Positions 1 through 8,155 of a stretch of DNA of 17,220 nucleotides are shown piece after piece. Where the stretch lies: positions 1 through 17,220 of the forward strand of contig DNPQ01000069.1 in NCBI GenBank assembly GCA_003501335.1. Reading direction: 5' to 3'. How positions within the stretch are numbered: position 1 is the stretch's first letter; each line of letters opens with the position of its first letter. A model generated the notes under the pieces. The model ran no database searches, was not told the origin of the DNA, and saw only the letters and a list, made by a program, of their open reading frames with translations. Made by a program: the position numbers and the translations under genes. The DNA is from Bacillota bacterium (GTDB taxonomy: Bacteria > Bacillota > UBA4882 > UBA8346).

Positions 1-292
1 GAGTTTGAACCACCTTTCGTATATTTTGTCCTGTCTGCAGACAAAGCCGGTGTTTGATGCGGGGAATACACCGGCTATGGCGGATATTGATACGCCAAAG
101 CTAGTTTTTGAGTTGAATACCTTGGGCTTGGAATTGCAACATTACATTTGGGCGATGATTGGTTTGCGTTACATACCTTCGGTGATTTATAGGGTCCGAA
201 TGATGACGGTATTTGAAGCCGATGTCGTGAGTGAAGTGACGAATATTCAGCAAATCAGTACTGTCGAAGATTTGAAGGAAGTGGGGGACTAA
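1..292 (+). CDS. eCIS cap/sheath-terminator protein, DUF4255 (Pvc16/Afp16 type), 3' part only
   Basis: The reading frame is open from the left edge, so this is the C-terminal ~96 residues of a longer protein; the first TTG (position 5) is not a credible start. The visible part holds a segment reading roughly LQHYIWAMIGLRYIPSVIYR followed by VRMMTVFEADVV. This matches the C-terminal half of the DUF4255/Pvc16 N-terminal domain family (typically '...W..LG..Y.PSV.Y.VR.'). In PVC and Afp particles this family caps the tube/sheath end. The stop lies 2 nt before the next ATG, so the two genes are certainly co-transcribed. The family assignment is from remembered consensus; the missing N terminus prevents a full check. 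A phage-tail terminator relative is the alternative. Confidence 0.72.
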   Translation, partial: SLNHLSYILSCLQTKPVFDAGNTPAMADIDTPKLVFELNTLGLELQHYIWAMIGLRYIPSVIYRVRMMTVFEADVVSEVTNIQQISTVEDLKEVGD

Positions 293-294
293 AG

Positions 295-2436
295 ATGGGG
301 CAGGAAAATTTACAAAAATTATTTGCCTTTCAGGTGTTCACTAAAAAGCAGCCCACCGTCGGCGCTATCGGCTACCAAATGGAGCCCACGGAAGATGGCG
401 CCAAGGTATTGAATAGTTATGGCTTGTATTTTAAATCTCAGGATAATGGATTTACGGTTGTGGCTCCTGTTATTCAAAACAATGATAATGGTTTAGCGAA
501 GTTACAAAATCAATTTTCCGGGGCGGAGAAATTATCTTTCGCTGGTTTTACCACCTACAAGAATCTTTTTACTCTTTCCGATTTGCCCAATGATGCGCCG
601 GGAGATTACGTTTATTATTTTAACAATTTAGACGCGAACGCCCGAAGGACTAAGCTCCTTTTAGACGGTTGCGGCATCAAGAAAAGCGAACGGGTACCCT
701 TACATAGCAAACAATTCTCCGGGAGTATCGCTAAAGATGCAGCCAATCAAGAGATATCTCCTAACGTGTACGACTGTCAAGGTAATGCCGTTGCTGCCAA
801 CCAGTATGACGTAGAGTTTGATGAAAGCCAAAACAGCTATCTGCTGGATCTTTCCAGAATGGCGGACGGGTTATATACCATTGAATATAACGGGGAAAAG
901 ACAACTTGTTATTGCGCTAAAGCTTCTTTTATCCGGCGGATTCCTTTGTTCATTTTGGAGATTTTCGTTGGGCCGGAAGTACCCAATCAATATCAGCTTA
1001 TCCAGCGGCAAGATGATATTCAGTATCTTGACTCAAAAGGGTTTCATCTTTATTTTGGAATTAACTATGATTATTGGCAATATAAGATTATTCCCGTAAA
1101 CATTCCGCTTCCAAGCGGGCTCAAAGTCCAAACGGATCAAACGGATTATACCTTCAGCCCGGATCAAGCGCAAATTGATTGTTATATGAATCCGGTTTGG
1201 TTTACTTCGGAACAAGTAATCGATACTCCCAATGATGATCTTACGATTAATTTATATAGGGTCAATTCCACTAACTCTTCTCTGGAACTCATTGGGCCGT
1301 TACCGAAAACGGATGAGCTGGAGACCACCTATTATACGGAAAATGATAAGTCTTATGCTCAAATGACCTTGTACTTAGTTTATGAAAATGGTGAATATCT
1401 GATTTTGAAAACCTATGATGGGAGCACCACGGACACCGGTAGTTTCACCGTGGTATATACCCAATTTGACTGGGGAAATGGCAGCGGTGCTACCGTCAAT
1501 GTGACGATTAAAAATACCGGCACTACTGCTGTTACCGGCTGGACATTAGCGTTTAATTTTCCGGGCAACCAAAAGATTACCGATTTATGGCGGGGCATTT
1601 TTACGCAAAATGGTACGGAAGTAACGGTTACCAATGAATCTTATAATGGTTCCATCGCTGCAGGCGGCTGTGAATACTTTGGATTTAATCTTAGTTACAG
1701 CGGTACGAATACGATACCAACTAATTTTGTGGTCAATGGCATCACGGCTACTACTTCAAGCTCTACAACGACCATCGGTAATTTTGTGGTGTCCTATAGC
1801 CAAACGGATTGGAACAACGGCAGCGGCGCAACGGTTAACGTAGCTATTACGAACACCGGTTCCACCACTGTGAACGGTTGGAAATTAGTATTCAGTTTTA
1901 ACGGTAACCAAAAGATCACCGGTTTATGGCAGGGTATTTATACCCAAAACGGTTCTCTGGTAACGATTACGAATGAAACTTACAATGGGCTGATTGCCCC
2001 CGGCGGGACGGTAAACTTCGGCTTTAATATCAGTTATTCCGGAATCAATACGATACCGACCAATTTTGCAATCTATGATTTGACGCCTAGCGGCACCACA
2101 CCTACGCCTTCCAACAGCTTTGCCGTGTTATATGCTCTAGCGGATTGGGGTAACGGCAGTGGCGCAACAGTTAATGTGACGATTAAGAATACCGGATCAA
2201 CCGCTATTGACGGCTGGAAACTGAAATTTAGTTTTCCCGGCAATCAAAAGATTACCGACCTTTGGCGCGGTATCTACACGCAAAAAAGCGCCAATGTGAC
2301 GGTCACTAATGAAACTTACAATGGCATCATTGCCGCCGGCGGGACGGAGAACTTTGGTTTCAATATTACCTATAGTGGTACGAATGCTGTTCCAACCAGC
2401 TTTACAGTGAATGATATTTCTGCCACGACGCATTAG
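295..2436 (+). CDS. eCIS-associated protein with three C-terminal CBM2-like carbohydrate-binding domains
   Basis: 713 aa, starting 2 nt after the DUF4255 gene. Residues 1-~375 form a beta-rich region I cannot assign to a family; one hydrophobic stretch (~215-228) sits inside it and there is no signal peptide. Residues ~383-485, ~496-597 and ~608-713 are three tandem repeats, each with DW(G/N)NGSGATVNV, NTG, GW(T/K)L, GNQKIT, LW(R/Q)GI, TN(E)xYNG, IAxGG and FGFNxxYSG. This is the pattern of family 2 carbohydrate-binding modules, including the exposed Trp positions used to bind cellulose or chitin. The terminal Cys pair of classical CBM2a is missing. Linkers are short Ser/Thr/Pro-rich stretches. 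Lack of a signal peptide and the operon position suggest a part of the cytoplasmically assembled particle, perhaps a fibre or surface decoration that anchors it to polysaccharide. The CBM2 call is strong; the particle role is inference. Confidence 0.8.
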   Translation: MGQENLQKLFAFQVFTKKQPTVGAIGYQMEPTEDGAKVLNSYGLYFKSQDNGFTVVAPVIQNNDNGLAKLQNQFSGAEKLSFAGFTTYKNLFTLSDLPNDAPGDYVYYFNNLDANARRTKLLLDGCGIKKSERVPLHSKQFSGSIAKDAANQEISPNVYDCQGNAVAANQYDVEFDESQNSYLLDLSRMADGLYTIEYNGEKTTCYCAKASFIRRIPLFILEIFVGPEVPNQYQLIQRQDDIQYLDSKGFHLYFGINYDYWQYKIIPVNIPLPSGLKVQTDQTDYTFSPDQAQIDCYMNPVWFTSEQVIDTPNDDLTINLYRVNSTNSSLELIGPLPKTDELETTYYTENDKSYAQMTLYLVYENGEYLILKTYDGSTTDTGSFTVVYTQFDWGNGSGATVNVTIKNTGTTAVTGWTLAFNFPGNQKITDLWRGIFTQNGTEVTVTNESYNGSIAAGGCEYFGFNLSYSGTNTIPTNFVVNGITATTSSSTTTIGNFVVSYSQTDWNNGSGATVNVAITNTGSTTVNGWKLVFSFNGNQKITGLWQGIYTQNGSLVTITNETYNGLIAPGGTVNFGFNISYSGINTIPTNFAIYDLTPSGTTPTPSNSFAVLYALADWGNGSGATVNVTIKNTGSTAIDGWKLKFSFPGNQKITDLWRGIYTQKSANVTVTNETYNGIIAAGGTENFGFNITYSGTNAVPTSFTVNDISATTH

Positions 2437-2459
2437 GAATGAAGATTGGAGGGAATGGA

Positions 2460-2858
2460 ATGGGACAACCTGCAGCGAAACAAGGCGACCAAATTATCGC
2501 CACCGACACGCATATCGTGATGATCCCGGCTCCGCCGGGGGCTCCGATCCCGACTCCGTTGCCGAACCCATTTGCCGGGATGATTAACGGCGGACTCAGT
2601 TCCAATGTTAAAATCATGGGAATGGCGGCAGCGACTATGAATTCGACGGCTTCAAATATGCCGCCTCATGTGCCCCAAGGGGGGCCGTTTCAAAAACCGC
2701 CTTCCAATAAAGCGACCATTTTGATGGGGAGCGCTACAGTGAAGATCAACGGTAAGATGGCGGCCCGGAACGGCGATATGGCTCAGACTTGCAATGACCC
2801 GGCCGATCTTCCCATTGGGAAAGTGGTGGCTATGGGGACAGTCATGATCGGGGGGTAA
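2460..2858 (+). CDS. PAAR-like spike-tip protein
   Basis: About 132 aa. I chose the ATG at 2460 because GGAGGG (2448-2453) lies 6 nt upstream; an in-frame ATG at 2439 would lack a site. The protein starts MGQPAAKQGDQI and is Pro/Gly-rich, with a PAPPGAPIPTPLPNPF segment, then GLSSNVKIMGMAAATMNS, then ILMGSATVKINGKMAARNGD and a C-terminal TVMIGG. This is the layout of PAAR/PAAR-like (DUF4150-type) proteins that form the sharp cone on the VgrG-like spike of contractile systems (Pvc10 equivalent). Short beta segments with Gly/Ala turns and a central Cys (QTCNDP) fit the metal-stabilised cone. It ends just before a strong hairpin terminator, so it is the last gene of the structural operon seen here. 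Confidence 0.8.
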   Translation: MGQPAAKQGDQIIATDTHIVMIPAPPGAPIPTPLPNPFAGMINGGLSSNVKIMGMAAATMNSTASNMPPHVPQGGPFQKPPSNKATILMGSATVKINGKMAARNGDMAQTCNDPADLPIGKVVAMGTVMIGG

Positions 2859-2884
2859 AATATCAAAAATAATCACAACCGATT

Positions 2885-2918
2885 CTCCTGCCGGGCACAT
2901 TAACAAGCAGGAGTTTTT
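2885..2918 (+). terminator. Rho-independent terminator after the PAAR-like gene
   Basis: Perfect 7-bp arms CTCCTGC (2885-2891) and GCAGGAG (2907-2913) are separated by 15 nt and followed by five T. It lies 26 nt after the PAAR-like stop and separates the structural operon from effector 1. Read-through is still possible, since effector 1 starts only 53 nt later. Confidence 0.75.
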
Positions 2919-2971
2919 AATATTTATATCTTGAAACATAGTTTGACTAAATTTGAAAAGGATGGAATAAG

Positions 2972-4867
2972 ATGCAATATGAAATGGGTCAAAATAAGAC
3001 TACTAATTACGTATCGGTCAATAGTTTGATTCAAACTAAAAAACATAATGGCATCGGTCTTTTTTCAATGTCTGCCGCTACAGTTCAAGCGAAGAAAACT
3101 ACAGAAAATATGGAATATACAGAACCCATCCAAAAGCAAGCAAATCATACCGGCCTGCCGGACGATTTGAAAACCGGGGTAGAAAACTGCTCCGGTTTTT
3201 CTCTGGATGATGTGAGAGTGCATTATAATTCCTCAAAACCAGGTCAGATGCAGGCCTTGGCGTATACTCAAGGGACCGATATCCATGTCGCGCCGGGGCA
3301 AGAGAAGCATTTGCCTCATGAGGCTTGGCATGTGGTTCAACAGATACAAGGGCGAGTACAGCCAACGTTTCAAATGAAGGGAATGGGTGTGGGGGTTAAT
3401 GATGATCCGAAATTGGAACGAGAGGCAGATATGATGGGTAGAGAGGCGATTAGTACTTTTATAAATAAAGATGCAGTCGCCCATATTCATGAATCGCCAA
3501 ATAATCAATTAAGCAAAACAGTAAGGGATAGGAATTTATTAGCGAAAAATACAGTTCACGTGAAGGATTTTAATATTGGAAACAATTTGAAATATATAGT
3601 ACAACTTAGGAAAAATATTAATCAATTTATTCGGCATAAAAATAAGGGTATATTTGGAAGAATACTTGAGGAGTATGGGGAATCCCCTAATTATTCTTAT
3701 AGGGTAGCATGGTATAATCCGGAGACTAAGTCATTTGATGGTGGGAAAGAAACATTGAATGAAAAGGATTTATGCAGTAATTTAGAACCTGAAAGCATTG
3801 TAGGAAAATATTTTAAAATCATTGGTTCGAGAGATATAGTATATATTTTAAAAAATAAAGTTCTGAGTCAAAGAATATTAAAAGATGGTAATTTAATTGG
3901 AAGAGATGAACGTCAGGATACATATTGGGTCCAGAATATTAATGATAAACAAGAGACCGAAATAACTGGAGCAAATTTAGCTAATGAAATTGAGGGCTTA
4001 ATTTTGCCACAAAGTGAAAGCCAATTTAAGGAGAATATTACAAAACAGGAATATTTCCAGATGATACCAAGTAGTATGGAGAAAAAAGAAAAAGTATGGG
4101 GATATAGAGGTGATTCCCGAAGTACTGATGAAATATTTAGAGCTGGCTTTAGTTCGAGATATCATATGCCCAGCCCTGTTTTTAGATCTTCTGTAGGAGA
4201 ACGGGGACAACATGATATTGATCCAGTATCCGCGATTAATGCAGCACGTAATCCGATTGCAGCATGCCTTTTTCCACTTTATGAGGATTCTTCATCAAAT
4301 ATTTATATATTTCAAGCCGATAAATTTTTTGATACGAAAGCAATTCAAGAATGGGCCGTAAAAGAGCTCAAACTGTCAAAATTCAAAGATCAAATTAGCA
4401 ATTTATTATTTGCTGAAGAGATGGCGATAACTGACAAAATACTACCCGAAAATATCATTGGAGCATATAATGTTAAAAGAGAGTGGAAGAATGGGTTAGT
4501 AGAATTAACAAAGAATAATTTTATTAAAAATTATAATAGTAAATTTCAAAAAATGAGTACATATTCACTAATGCTGAAGGATGTACAAAAAATTCCAGAT
4601 AAATACATATTTCATTTACCAACAAAAAATAGCATTTTAGCTGATAATAATATCTATCTTCGGGCATATGAAAAAAGAAGAGTAGCTATCAGAAATGGGC
4701 TCTTATCAAATGGACGATTAAGTACATATGACCAAGATTCTGGGTATATGTTAGCTGCAATGATGAAAGAAATCAGCGGGAAAATGGGGCATATGGAGCG
4801 CGAAGATATTTTTAATCAATACATTTTGAAGCTAGAAAAAATTGCTAATGATAGCATGGCTTCTTGA
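2972..4867 (+). CDS. eCIS effector 1: DUF4157 plus CT/PTX-like ADP-ribosyltransferase
   Basis: 631 aa; AAGGATGG lies just before the ATG. Residues 1-25 form the leader shared with the effectors at 5489 and 8209 (here ...YVSVNSLIQTKK). Residues ~58-160 are a DUF4157 domain with HEAWH (H116, E117, H120) and E151 in LEREADMMG, a metallopeptidase-like zinc site. After a ~200-residue linker, residues ~375-500 resemble the cholera/pertussis ADP-ribosyltransferase fold. R379 sits in YRGDSRSTDEIFRAGF (compare the toxins' YR-DSR-P-E/D motif), VSA with S420 takes the place of STS, then come NIYIFQADKFFD and AEEM (E482/E483) followed by ITDKILPENIIGAY. The order and spacing fit NAD binding and a catalytic Glu, but the STS motif is degenerate. 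The ART part is more AT-rich than the DUF4157 part. No immunity gene follows, which fits a host-directed toxin. DUF4157 is sure; ART is a good inference. Confidence 0.8.
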   Translation: MQYEMGQNKTTNYVSVNSLIQTKKHNGIGLFSMSAATVQAKKTTENMEYTEPIQKQANHTGLPDDLKTGVENCSGFSLDDVRVHYNSSKPGQMQALAYTQGTDIHVAPGQEKHLPHEAWHVVQQIQGRVQPTFQMKGMGVGVNDDPKLEREADMMGREAISTFINKDAVAHIHESPNNQLSKTVRDRNLLAKNTVHVKDFNIGNNLKYIVQLRKNINQFIRHKNKGIFGRILEEYGESPNYSYRVAWYNPETKSFDGGKETLNEKDLCSNLEPESIVGKYFKIIGSRDIVYILKNKVLSQRILKDGNLIGRDERQDTYWVQNINDKQETEITGANLANEIEGLILPQSESQFKENITKQEYFQMIPSSMEKKEKVWGYRGDSRSTDEIFRAGFSSRYHMPSPVFRSSVGERGQHDIDPVSAINAARNPIAACLFPLYEDSSSNIYIFQADKFFDTKAIQEWAVKELKLSKFKDQISNLLFAEEMAITDKILPENIIGAYNVKREWKNGLVELTKNNFIKNYNSKFQKMSTYSLMLKDVQKIPDKYIFHLPTKNSILADNNIYLRAYEKRRVAIRNGLLSNGRLSTYDQDSGYMLAAMMKEISGKMGHMEREDIFNQYILKLEKIANDSMAS

Positions 4868-5069
4868 TATTGAAACGGTTTTTAAAGCTGAATGGAATAT
4901 ATTGGGAATAGATTATAGTGGAACTGTTCCTGTAATAATGTAGATAAACCCCATTTTCTTTAGCCGCACATGTGAACGACCAAGATTAATCCAATGGGTG
5001 GAGAACGATAAATGAAATAATACACTTAAGCATTTCGTCAACCTTTAAGGGTTGACTTTTTAATTACTA
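4868..5069. other. Intergenic stretch after effector 1
   Basis: AT-rich sequence without an intact gene. A 31-codon reading frame (4848-4943, MIAWLLDIETVFKAEWN...) starts inside the end of effector 1 and stops at TAG. Its position is that of a translationally coupled immunity gene, but it lacks a ribosome binding site and is too short to assign. A terminator (5037-5061) closes the stretch. Confidence 0.3.
5037..5061 (+). terminator. Rho-independent terminator
   Basis: Arms GTCAACC (5037-5043) and GGTTGAC (5050-5056) with a 6-nt loop, followed by five T. It lies 169 nt after effector 1 and just upstream of the decayed ATPase start, so it is the likely 3' end of the effector 1 transcript. Confidence 0.7.
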
Positions 5070-5215
5070 CTGGAGGGACTAAAGACGATAATAGAAGGCT
5101 TACATTATCAAACAGGATTTAATGTGGCTACAAGCCCTAATCGATGCCGGATTCAGAACTTATTAACCGGAACAAACCGGAAGAAAATATAAAAATACTT
5201 CTCCCGGCTTAGCGT
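5070..5215 (+). pseudogene. Decayed copy of the 5' end of the eCIS ATPase gene
   Basis: Aligning by eye with the starts at 12323 and 16505, this stretch keeps the GGAGGGAC(T)AAA ribosome-site region and loses the ATG. It then keeps AACAGGATTTA at 5111-5121 and TGGCTACAAGCCCTAAT, which correspond to the codons for QDL-WLQALI. Further on, CGGATTCAGAACTTATTAAC parallels the RIKNLI(H/N)R codons of the other copies. The frame is interrupted by TAA and small indels, and similarity fades after ~5215. It is therefore a relic of the same N-terminal segment that recurs downstream. Its presence between effectors 1 and 2 marks a former position of the ATPase start. The match is short, so some doubt remains. 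Confidence 0.6.
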
Positions 5216-5488
5216 ATCATGGGGGAATTAGCTGGTAGTGTTGTTTTCACGTGAGGGTGCCTATTTCGGATAGAAAGGGATTGGTATCCCCTGCCTGATG
5301 GTGGTTGGATGAACATAGGATCGGGTAATCGAGAGATTTCGGTATGGAGATAAATTTCGAAGCCATTTCAAAGAGCGAACGTGTGTCGCTCTTTTTTGTT
5401 GCAAATGAAACAATAGGTAGCCCAGAGCGGTAACTATGGTTTTTCGATCTCAAGCGTCTGAAAAACGGATTTAAAAAGAGGGAAGTCA
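5216..5488. promoter_or_regulatory. Upstream region of effector 2 with hairpin terminator
   Basis: No coding sequence is credible here. It contains the hairpin at 5372-5397 and ends with GAGGGAAG, the ribosome binding site of effector 2. A clear sigma-A promoter between the hairpin and the ATG was not found. Confidence 0.35.
5372..5397 (+). terminator. Hairpin terminator upstream of effector 2
   Basis: Arms AGAGCGA (5372-5378) and TCGCTCT (5386-5392) with a 7-nt loop and a T run. The element is almost identical to the one at 8156-8182 in front of effector 3, including loop bases. It could terminate upstream transcription or act as a leader attenuator. Confidence 0.7.
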
Positions 5489-7036
5489 ATGAATTATGCA
5501 AAGGAGCAAACGAAGGGTACGTCTTATGAGTCGGTGAATACACTCGTTCAAGCCAAAAAGAACAATCGGCTCATGGCCGATCAACCGCAGGCCAAAGAGG
5601 GGAAATCCGGAACTCCAGAGAATATGGTTCAAAAGGATAATAGCGGCCAGGTACCGGCTGAAGGAAAAGTTATCAATGAAATCGGAGTCGTAGCACTGGA
5701 GGCAAATTTGCGATCGGCTCCCACTACAACCGGCCGTCCGGGTCAATTGCTGAAATTGAATACCCGGGTACAGATTATCAAAGAAATTAACGGCGGTTGG
5801 TATTATATCAGCACGGAGGAAGGCAATACAGGTTATGCCGCCTCTTATTTAATCAAAAAAGGTATACCGGAGCCGGGTTCCAAGCTTCATAAAGTGGAAA
5901 ACGGAGAGGGTTCTTCCACTCAGGGAATCAGAGAAGAAATCGACCATAGCGCCGGCTTTTTTCAGCAAAAGATGAATGATTTCAACTATGCCAATCAATT
6001 TATTGCAAACTTATTACCCCGGATGCTGAGTAATGATATACTGGATACAATTAAGGCCGCATTAATTAATTTTGCTATCGGGATAATGGCCGCAGGTTTA
6101 CTGCTTGCTATTGCCGCCGGACTGGGAGCATTAATCGGGGCCTTGGCCGGGTTCCTTGTTGGTGGAGCGGGTGCCGTCCCTGGAGCGGTTTTGGGCGCGA
6201 AGATTGGTTTTGAAATCGGCTTATTCTTACTAAAATGGATCGGTCTTGGATTTTTAATCGTTCAGGGTACCTCGCTTTTGGCTAAGATCGGAGTTTCCTT
6301 TGGGAAATATGTGATTAGCATCTGGGAAGCAAACGGCGATCGCAAAAAGTTGGAGAAAAGCGCCGATTTATGTGCTAATGCGATTAAAGAATTCTTGTTA
6401 GGCGTATTGGAACTGGTAGTTATGTTGGTTGCGACCATGGGTATGGCGCGAACAGTGGGAGCTTTGGCTAATACTAAATTCGGTAAGGCCATCGGTTCTG
6501 ACAAGCTGATAGAGTGGGTCGGACGGCGAAACCAACAAGAGTCGCTAAAAGAGAAATTCGGGGGAAAAAGTATTGCCAGTCTCGATATTTTTCGAATTAC
6601 CCTTGATGAATTGAGAAATTTAACCAGAGGGAATCCAAAGGAAATCGTAGATGCCTTTATTAACAAAATGGGCCCGTCTTTAAAAAAACACCCCTTACGG
6701 ATTGAATATGAAAACAAAGTCAATGGGTTGGCTGAAACTGCTGCTAAAATGCGACAACAGGGATTTAAGGACGAAGAAATGGCGCGAAGCTTGAGCCAGA
6801 TGCGCCGAAAGTTAGGAGTGCAATATAAAGATGTCAGTCCGCCGATTTTACGGGAATATATCTATGAAGTTAATATGAGACGGTATAATGATCCGCTTGG
6901 TCCAGATTTCAAATGGCTGATGCGTAAATATGACGGCGATTATACTCAGATCATTGAAGCGGCGACGCGACCAAATCCAAATGTGGATCAACTATTGGGA
7001 GGTTTTAAGGAATGGCTAATTGGAAAACTTCAGTAA
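5489..7036 (+). CDS. eCIS effector 2: leader, SH3b, glycine-rich membrane segment, polymorphic-toxin C terminus
   Basis: 515 aa. Residues 1-24 are the shared leader (MNYAKEQTKGTSYESVNTL, then VQAKK); there is no DUF4157. Residues ~66-128 look like a bacterial SH3 domain (VVALEANLRSAPTTTGRPGQ, then GGWYYIS and GYAASYLIKKG). Residues ~155-265 hold long hydrophobic helices with a Gly/Ala zipper (AAGLGALIGALAGFLVGGAG), like the DUF6861-type segments of polymorphic toxins that may insert into membranes. A second hydrophobic stretch lies at ~300-330. Residues ~395-515 (MRRKLGVQYKDVSPPILR, then NDPLGPDFKWL and IIEAATRPNP) resemble a C-terminal module I recall from Rhs and other polymorphic toxins, activity unknown to me. 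The gene's last 25 nt overlap the first immunity-like gene. The leader implies eCIS loading; the clustered immunity genes imply a self-toxic product. Start chosen by the GAGGGAAG site. Confidence 0.75.
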   Translation: MNYAKEQTKGTSYESVNTLVQAKKNNRLMADQPQAKEGKSGTPENMVQKDNSGQVPAEGKVINEIGVVALEANLRSAPTTTGRPGQLLKLNTRVQIIKEINGGWYYISTEEGNTGYAASYLIKKGIPEPGSKLHKVENGEGSSTQGIREEIDHSAGFFQQKMNDFNYANQFIANLLPRMLSNDILDTIKAALINFAIGIMAAGLLLAIAAGLGALIGALAGFLVGGAGAVPGAVLGAKIGFEIGLFLLKWIGLGFLIVQGTSLLAKIGVSFGKYVISIWEANGDRKKLEKSADLCANAIKEFLLGVLELVVMLVATMGMARTVGALANTKFGKAIGSDKLIEWVGRRNQQESLKEKFGGKSIASLDIFRITLDELRNLTRGNPKEIVDAFINKMGPSLKKHPLRIEYENKVNGLAETAAKMRQQGFKDEEMARSLSQMRRKLGVQYKDVSPPILREYIYEVNMRRYNDPLGPDFKWLMRKYDGDYTQIIEAATRPNPNVDQLLGGFKEWLIGKLQ

Positions 7037-7464
7037 ATCCAATCTATCTTCCGGAGCATGATACGTTTGACCAAATTTGCCTCTATGATACTTTGACGGG
7101 TCAAGCCCGGATGTTATCTGTTCGCAATGTTGAAAATCCGGATGATTTATGGATTGGCGTCGCCCAACAAAACGGGACCGATATTATCGGGGTGTTTGCC
7201 ACCGATCAGGGGCCAGTTTTTTTTGTCAATAAACAGAGATACTTGCTGAACGGGAATGAGTGGGATTTTAGTGTGAAACAAAAAAATACGCAGAACAACA
7301 CTTTTCGTTTCGTTTATAATAAGGTAGTCGTTTATGAGGCCAATTATAAGCGGGTTACGGAGTTAGGGGTTCATCCCTATGCGGATGAGGAGTTTATGGA
7401 CTTTTATACCTGGATGACTAAAAAGAAAATTAGTAAAACGTTTATTCAGTATTATACGGAATGA
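7012..7464 (+). CDS. Putative immunity protein (unassigned family) for effector 2
   Basis: 150 aa. The ATG at 7012 lies inside the end of effector 2 and is served by GGGAGG at 6997-7002, the overlap typical of a translationally coupled toxin-immunity pair. The protein is soluble, without signal peptide or membrane segment, and rich in aromatic and beta-type segments (YLPEHDTFDQICLYD, VFFVNKQRYLLNGNEWDFS), with a C-terminal helical part (EEFMDFYTWMTKKK). I do not recognise a family. Its position directly after the toxin is the only functional clue, so the immunity role is inference. Confidence 0.65.
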   Translation: MANWKTSVNPIYLPEHDTFDQICLYDTLTGQARMLSVRNVENPDDLWIGVAQQNGTDIIGVFATDQGPVFFVNKQRYLLNGNEWDFSVKQKNTQNNTFRFVYNKVVVYEANYKRVTELGVHPYADEEFMDFYTWMTKKKISKTFIQYYTE

Positions 7465-7480
7465 ATTTACAGATATTACC

Positions 7481-7708
7481 ATGAAAATTAAGGGAACTTC
7501 ATCTTATATAACGGTTGAAATTGATAATAAGACGGTTCAAATTCAGGGCGAAATGTTGGTTAACGGTTTTGTGGCCTATGGGGATACAATTAAACATTGG
7601 GAGCCGCCTTACCAAAATATTGAAATAGATGAAACCACGAAAGCTAAGCTTATTCAAGATATTATGGATGAAACAAAGAACTCAAAATTTGTAATCCGGT
7701 TTGAATAG
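7481..7708 (+). CDS. Small immunity-like protein, Imm74 type
   Basis: 75 aa, 16 nt after the previous gene; no strong ribosome binding site, so translation may be coupled. The N-terminal half is a beta meander (SYITVEIDNKTVQIQGEM), followed by FVAYGDTIKHWEPPY and a helix (TTKAKLIQDIMDETK) ending in KFVIRFE. This is the layout I recall for immunity protein 74, a small alpha+beta family paired with polymorphic toxins (W-E-P-P-Y after the beta hairpin, C-terminal helix and strand). It is cytoplasmic. It would protect against effector 2 or be left over from a displaced toxin. The family call comes from memory of the consensus. Confidence 0.65.
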   Translation: MKIKGTSSYITVEIDNKTVQIQGEMLVNGFVAYGDTIKHWEPPYQNIEIDETTKAKLIQDIMDETKNSKFVIRFE

Positions 7709-7719
7709 GAAGGATATTG

Positions 7720-8079
7720 ATGGAGAAACATTGTCAATCAGAAGGTTGTCATGAAGCTAAGGAACAGCTTTTGAGAGTCAAAGATCTATTCGAAGCGATG
7801 GTAAGTATTTTAGAAACCGAGGGTGACAGGGAAGTCGATTATGCCAAAAAGGAATTGCGAAAAAACATAGGAAAGATTGAGGATGTTTTCAATCATAATA
7901 TTGTCCCGGATAAAATTTTTGATGAAATCAAGGAGAGTTACCAAAGTATGTACCCGTCTCATGGTGGATTGACCGAGTTCTTTGTTTGGAGAGACGACTT
8001 TGAAGAAAGGCGGCAGGTCAACCTGCCGTTGGATAATATTAAGAGTGAGTTGAAAGAAATTGTGGGTATGAAATGGTGA
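7720..8079 (+). CDS. Small immunity-like protein, unassigned
   Basis: 119 aa. The ATG at 7720 was preferred over the overlapping TTG at 7717 because AGGAAGGA precedes it at a normal distance. The protein is mostly helical and charged, with two Cys near the N terminus (HCQSEGCHEA), a long helix (~15-55) and a C-terminal motif HGGLTEFFVWRDDFEERRQV followed by a final helix. Similar 'GLxEFxxWRDDFxER' endings occur, to my recollection, in small proteins next to polymorphic toxins. It is the third small gene after effector 2 and closes the unit before a hairpin terminator. An immunity role is inferred from context only. Confidence 0.6.
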   Translation: MEKHCQSEGCHEAKEQLLRVKDLFEAMVSILETEGDREVDYAKKELRKNIGKIEDVFNHNIVPDKIFDEIKESYQSMYPSHGGLTEFFVWRDDFEERRQVNLPLDNIKSELKEIVGMKW

Positions 8080-8155
8080 GGGTTAAGTAACAGAGGAATT
8101 TCGCAACTGGAAAGTTTCCGCTTTGAAATCGGAATCAATATCAAAGTCATTATCA

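Noticed and set aside
1441..2430. Tandem repeats as a phase-variable or CRISPR-like array
   Set aside because: The three ~100-residue units are CBM2-like domains, diverged in sequence and joined by short linkers; there are no short identical repeats with spacers in the window.
6262..6723. 153-codon minus-strand reading frame
   Set aside because: It lies fully inside effector 2, has no ribosome binding site, and its product is an antisense shadow without family features.
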